Of a DNA stretch of 10,433 nt, positions 7,333 through 10,433 are shown one piece after another. Position numbers and translations under genes: made by a program. The notes under the pieces are model-generated. The model ran no database searches. It saw only the letters and a list, made by a program, of their open reading frames with translations, and had not been told where the DNA came from. This stretch comes from Thermohalobaculum sp038524325 (GTDB taxonomy: Bacteria > Pseudomonadota > Alphaproteobacteria > Rhodobacterales > Rhodobacteraceae), in assembly GCA_038524325.1 (NCBI GenBank), contig JBCBIS010000153.1, positions 1 to 10,433 on the forward strand, read 5' to 3'. Position 1 is the stretch's first letter. Each line of letters opens with the position of its first letter.

Positions 7333-8868
7333 ATGACCCGGAACGCGATCCTTTGGCTGGTTTGGTTGGCGGGCACCCTGGTGGCAGGCGCCGCCGTGGC
7401 GGCGATCATGTATGTCGGCGGCTCGCGCGAGGCGCTGCTGATCGGGCAGACGACGGGCGCGCATCACCAGATCGAACTCTCCTGCGAGAGCTGCCACGCC
7501 GCCGACGCCTTCGCGACGCCGAAGAAAACCGCCAAGGCGATGAACAAGGCGTGCCTGAGTTGCCACAAGGACGAGCTGAAACTCTCGAACGACAGCCATC
7601 CGGTGAAGAAGTTCCGCGACCCGCGCAATGCGGATGTGCGGGCAAAGCTCGACGCGCTCTACTGCCATACCTGCCATGCCGAGCATAAGCCCGAAATCAC
7701 CCGGGTCAGCGCCGTCAGCCTGCCGATGGACTATTGCTCGGCCTGTCACGAGGAGGTCTACAAAAACCGCCCCAGCCATGAAGGCTATGGCTTCGAGACC
7801 TGCGCCACGGCGGGCTGCCACAACTTTCACGACAATACGGCGCTCTATGAGGAGTTCCTGGTCAAACATGCCGGCGGGCCGGATATCGCGGAACTGGCGA
7901 TCCTGACCGGTGCTGCGGTCAGCCGCTCGGAACGGCCGGTCGTCCTGGCCCTGGCAGAGGCCGATCCCAAGGCGGCGCTGACGACCTATCTGACCGGGCT
8001 GGAGGAGGCGCCGGAAGACCCCGCCGCCGCCGCGGAGGAGATGCTGGTTCAGGTGCTGACCGCCGCCGATGCCGTGGCGCCCGCGGCCTATCTGACCGAG
8101 GATGCGGTGGCGAAATGGGACGGCTCGGCCCATGCGCTCTCGGGCGTCGGTTGTGCTGATTGCCATGCCAAGAAAGCCGAGACCGTCGAGGAGATGGAGG
8201 CGGCCTGGGTCGAGAGCCCGACCCTCGACGCCTGCAAATCCTGCCACCGCCAACAGGTGAAGACCTTCACCGAGGGGCGCCACGGCATGCGCTTCCACCA
8301 CGAGCTGCCGAAACTGCGCAAGGCCCCGAAGGAGGGGATTGGCGCCTTCGCAGCCATCTTGTTCCAGGACGAGCCGCTCGACCCGATTACCGTGGGCGAG
8401 AGCCCGCTGCCGGGCCTGAAGGCGGACGCGGCTGATCGCGAGATCGGCACCTGCAATGCCTGCCACAAGCCCCATGAGGTGGATATCCGGCCCGCCGCCG
8501 TCGACGCCTGCGCCGATTGCCACAACGACACGCATACGCAGAACTACTTCACCTCGCCCCATTACGCGCTCTGGCAGGCCGAGATGGCGGGAGGCGCTCC
8601 GGGCACCGGCGTCTCCTGCGCCGATTGCCATATGCCGAAGATCAAGGGCGGGCAGAACAACCGGCTGGGCCGGATGTTCACCACCCATAACCAGAACGCC
8701 TATCTCCGCCCGAATGAGAAGATGATCCGGGCGGTTTGCCTCTCGTGCCACAGCCTCGATTTCGCGATCGATGCCCTGGCCGACCCGAACCTCGTTGAGA
8801 GCAATTTCAACGGGCGCCCCGCGGTGCAGATCGAAAGCATCGACTGGGCTCTAAAGCGCGTGAAGTAG
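7333..8868 (+). CDS. Membrane-anchored undecaheme c-type cytochrome, HAO-like C-terminal half
   Basis: A 511-residue protein from ATG 7333, seven bases after the flavoprotein stop, with GAGG at 7324-7327. Residues 6-28 are a hydrophobic helix, acting as an uncleaved anchor or signal, so the rest should be periplasmic. There are ten CXXCH motifs, starting at C51, C74, C111, C135, C274, C301, C374, C393, C429 and C469, plus one CX4CH (C157-H163, CATAGCH), giving 11 likely hemes. Five lie before residue 164 and six after 273, separated by an acidic, alanine-rich linker without hemes. The C-terminal block (GVGCADCHAKK, CKSCHRQQ ending in GRHGM, CADCHND, GVSCADCHMPK, THNQN, CLSCHS) resembles the octaheme hydroxylamine oxidoreductase/NrfA superfamily. 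The N-terminal block resembles quinol-side or c3-like electron-entry cytochromes. It is the likely terminal reductase or electron hub of the operon; the substrate is unknown. Confidence 0.88.
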   Translation: MTRNAILWLVWLAGTLVAGAAVAAIMYVGGSREALLIGQTTGAHHQIELSCESCHAADAFATPKKTAKAMNKACLSCHKDELKLSNDSHPVKKFRDPRNADVRAKLDALYCHTCHAEHKPEITRVSAVSLPMDYCSACHEEVYKNRPSHEGYGFETCATAGCHNFHDNTALYEEFLVKHAGGPDIAELAILTGAAVSRSERPVVLALAEADPKAALTTYLTGLEEAPEDPAAAAEEMLVQVLTAADAVAPAAYLTEDAVAKWDGSAHALSGVGCADCHAKKAETVEEMEAAWVESPTLDACKSCHRQQVKTFTEGRHGMRFHHELPKLRKAPKEGIGAFAAILFQDEPLDPITVGESPLPGLKADAADREIGTCNACHKPHEVDIRPAAVDACADCHNDTHTQNYFTSPHYALWQAEMAGGAPGTGVSCADCHMPKIKGGQNNRLGRMFTTHNQNAYLRPNEKMIRAVCLSCHSLDFAIDALADPNLVESNFNGRPAVQIESIDWALKRVK

Positions 8869-8940
8869 GACCATGACGCCAATCACCGGACCCTACCCCA
8901 CGCGCCGTCACACAGACGTGCAACGTGAAAGGACGTACTC

Positions 8941-9507
8941 ATGACAGGGAAATTTCTCAAGACGACAGCGGTCGCCGGCATGATCGCCATGACCCCGGTC
9001 GCCGCAACCTCCGAGGGGCTGGACCCCAAGGATGTGGCCGACATGCTCCACGCGGTGATGGACAGCGACCGGACGATCTATACCAAGATGATCGTCCAGC
9101 GCCTGGTCGCCCAGCACAAGCTGATCAAGGCCAGCGAATTCTATGAGGACGATGTGGCCGCCCCGCTGCCGGCGCAGATGTTCCGCTTCGGCTCGGAGAT
9201 GGTGGCCGACAAGACCGACCTCTTCTCCTACTCGTTGCAATCGCTGTGGCCGATCAACAAGCAGAACGCGCCGAAGACCGATATGGAGAAGGAAGGTCTG
9301 CAATTCATCGCCGACAATCCGGGCGAGAACTTCTATGGCGAAGAGGAATTGGGCGGCGAGACCTATTTCACCGCCGTCTATCCGGATGTCGCCGTGGCCG
9401 AGGTCTGCGCGACCTGCCATAACGACCACAAGGACACGCCGCGCACCGACTTCAAGGTCGGCGATGTGATGGGCGGTGTGGTGATCCGCATCCCGCTCGA
9501 CGGCTGA
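8941..9507 (+). CDS. DUF3365 / Tll0287-like periplasmic monoheme cytochrome c
   Basis: A 188-residue protein starting at ATG 8941, seven bases after AAAGGA (8928-8933). A signal peptide (about 1-22, ending PVAA) indicates the periplasm. The DUF3365/Tll0287-like domain is recognised by TIYTKMIVQRL, PLPAQMFRFG, YSLQSLWPINKQNAPKTD and EKEGLQF, ending in one heme motif, CATCH (C156-H160), followed by VGDVMGGVVIRIPL. These domains have a PAS-like fold and are thought to sense ligands or redox state, or to shuttle electrons. Tll0287 itself has an unusual Cys axial heme ligand; here the only cysteines are the two of the CATCH motif, so the sixth ligand must be another residue or be open for a small molecule. 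It is 72 bases after the undecaheme gene and overlaps the next gene by one base. Family confident; function inferred. Confidence 0.87.
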   Translation: MTGKFLKTTAVAGMIAMTPVAATSEGLDPKDVADMLHAVMDSDRTIYTKMIVQRLVAQHKLIKASEFYEDDVAAPLPAQMFRFGSEMVADKTDLFSYSLQSLWPINKQNAPKTDMEKEGLQFIADNPGENFYGEEELGGETYFTAVYPDVAVAEVCATCHNDHKDTPRTDFKVGDVMGGVVIRIPLDG

Positions 9508-9953
9508 TGCGCGCGCGGATCGCCGCCGCGGTCCTGATTGCCTGGGGCGGGTTGACCGCCCCGGGCGAAACCCATTCGGCCGAGCGGGTGCCGCCGCCCT
9601 ATCCCGACCGGGGCTTGAAGGGCACCGTCTCGGCCAAACGCCTGCCGGTGCCGCCCCATCCGAAGCTGGTCGAGGGCGGCCAGATCTGGGATCAGAACTG
9701 CCGGATCTGCCATGGCTCGGGTAATTTCGGCGCGCCGAAAATCACCGGGTCGCGGTTCTGGGGAAAGCGCGTCACCAAGGGCATCACGACCCTGATCTCC
9801 CACGCCCAGAACGGGTTCGAAACATCGCTCGGCGGCTTGATGCCGGCGCGCGGGGGCAATGACGAACTGACCGATGCGGAGGTCGAGGCCGCCGTCCGCT
9901 TCATGGTTTTCCACAGCGGAGGGGCGGAGATTGCCCTCGACGGCCTCGACTGA
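9507..9953 (+). CDS. Small periplasmic monoheme cytochrome c (c5-like)
   Basis: A 148-residue protein. Its ATG shares one base with the TGA of the preceding gene (TGATG at 9505-9509), so it is probably translated by coupling; no good ribosome site is seen. Residues 1-25 look like a signal peptide ending THSA. The heme motif is CRICH (C65, C68, H69), and the probable axial methionine is M112 in GGLMPARGG, followed by the usual C-terminal helix ELTDAEVEAAVRFMV. This layout is that of class I cytochromes of the c5/c555 type. A proline-rich stretch (about 27-52) precedes the fold. It is likely a mobile electron carrier between the operon's multiheme protein and other periplasmic partners. Confidence 0.88.
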   Translation: MRARIAAAVLIAWGGLTAPGETHSAERVPPPYPDRGLKGTVSAKRLPVPPHPKLVEGGQIWDQNCRICHGSGNFGAPKITGSRFWGKRVTKGITTLISHAQNGFETSLGGLMPARGGNDELTDAEVEAAVRFMVFHSGGAEIALDGLD

Positions 9954-9966
9954 GAAGGAACGAGAG

Positions 9967-10419
9967 ATGACCCCGGAACAAGTCAAACTGGTGCAGGACA
10001 GCTTTCAGAAGGTCGTGCCGATCGCCGACAAGGCCGCTGATATCTTCTATGATCGCCTGTTCGAAGTGGCGCCCGAGGTCCGACCGCTCTTCGCGTCGGA
10101 TATGAGCCGCCAGAAGGAAGTGCTGATGCAGACCCTCGGCACCGCCGTGCAGAACCTCAACGATGTCGAGAGCATTCTGCCGGTCCTGAAGGATCTGGGT
10201 GCTAAGCATGTCGGCTATGGCGTGAAGGACGAGCATTACGACACCGTCGGCGGCGCGCTGCTGTTTACCTTGGAAAAGGGTCTCGGCGATGCCTGGAACG
10301 ACGATCTGAAATCCGCCTGGACCGAGACCTATGGCACCGTGGCCGGCGTCATGAAAGAAGCCGCGGCCGAGGCGGCCGTTCCGAAGAAAAAGGGCATTCT
10401 GGAGCGGATCTTCGGCTGA
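9967..10419 (+). CDS. Single-domain globin (bacterial haemoglobin, Hmp/Vgb type)
   Basis: A 150-residue protein starting at ATG 9967 with AAGGAA (9955-9960) six bases upstream; the longer frame from 9874 overlaps the preceding gene and is rejected. Alignment by eye to E. coli Hmp and Vitreoscilla haemoglobin places the key heme-pocket residues: Tyr28 at B10 (FYDRLF), Phe42 at CD1 (RPLF), Gln49 at E7 (RQKEV) and the proximal His81 at F8 (GAKHVGYGV), followed by the conserved HYDTVGGALL. Tyr-B10 plus Gln-E7 is the pair of NO-dioxygenase flavohaemoglobins, but the FAD/NAD reductase domain of Hmp is missing and the chain ends in a short basic tail (PKKKGILERIFG). There is no signal peptide, so it is cytoplasmic. 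It lies 13 bases after the c5-like cytochrome gene. Its job is probably O2/NO binding or NO dioxygenation with a separate reductase. Confidence 0.92.
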   Translation: MTPEQVKLVQDSFQKVVPIADKAADIFYDRLFEVAPEVRPLFASDMSRQKEVLMQTLGTAVQNLNDVESILPVLKDLGAKHVGYGVKDEHYDTVGGALLFTLEKGLGDAWNDDLKSAWTETYGTVAGVMKEAAAEAAVPKKKGILERIFG

Positions 10420-10433
10420 CCCCTCCCCGGCGG

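Noticed and set aside
7006..8751. Minus-strand open frame (581 codons) opposite the undecaheme gene
   Set aside because: The plus strand has 11 ordered heme motifs here; the antisense frame shows nothing recognisable.

Overview
This is a GC-rich, densely coding bacterial window. The gene content fits a marine-type alphaproteobacterium, probably Rhodobacterales: a YcjX/YcjF pair, a COQ8-type UbiB kinase, a vanadium haloperoxidase and a set of short c-type cytochromes. The assignment to Rhodobacterales is inferred from gene style and codon bias, not from a marker gene. I see no tRNA, rRNA, insertion sequence, CRISPR array or phage gene.

Left part (1-5000): the C-terminal 310 residues of an algal-type vanadium-dependent haloperoxidase run off the left edge on the plus strand. 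Facing it on the minus strand is a two-gene operon: ycjX (P-loop NTPase, TTG start, own promoter) followed by a YcjF/TIGR01620 membrane protein. Next, also on the minus strand, is a UbiB/COQ8-family atypical kinase.

Divergent control region (4984-5321): 338 bases without a gene, holding an AT-rich perfect 9-bp inverted repeat, several TGCAA half-sites and a weak sigma70-like promoter pointing right.

Right part (5322-10419): five plus-strand genes in what looks like one operon. They are (1) a flavoprotein made of the NirB FAD/NAD(P)H module, a Bfd-type [2Fe-2S] domain and a five-helix membrane domain with two H-X13-H pairs that can hold two b hemes; (2) a membrane-anchored cytochrome with 11 c-heme motifs, five in an N-terminal block and six in a hydroxylamine-oxidoreductase-like block; (3) a DUF3365/Tll0287-like monoheme cytochrome; (4) a small c5-like monoheme cytochrome; and (5) a single-domain globin with the residues used by NO-dioxygenase globins.

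Together they suggest a route NAD(P)H -> FAD -> [2Fe-2S] -> two b hemes across the membrane -> periplasmic multiheme cytochrome, with two small periplasmic cytochromes and a cytoplasmic globin. The NirB siroheme catalytic domain is absent, so this is not an assimilatory nitrite reductase. A role in reduction or detoxification of nitric oxide, nitrite or hydroxylamine is the most economical inference, but the substrate cannot be read from the sequence. This operon is the best candidate in the window for an undescribed system.
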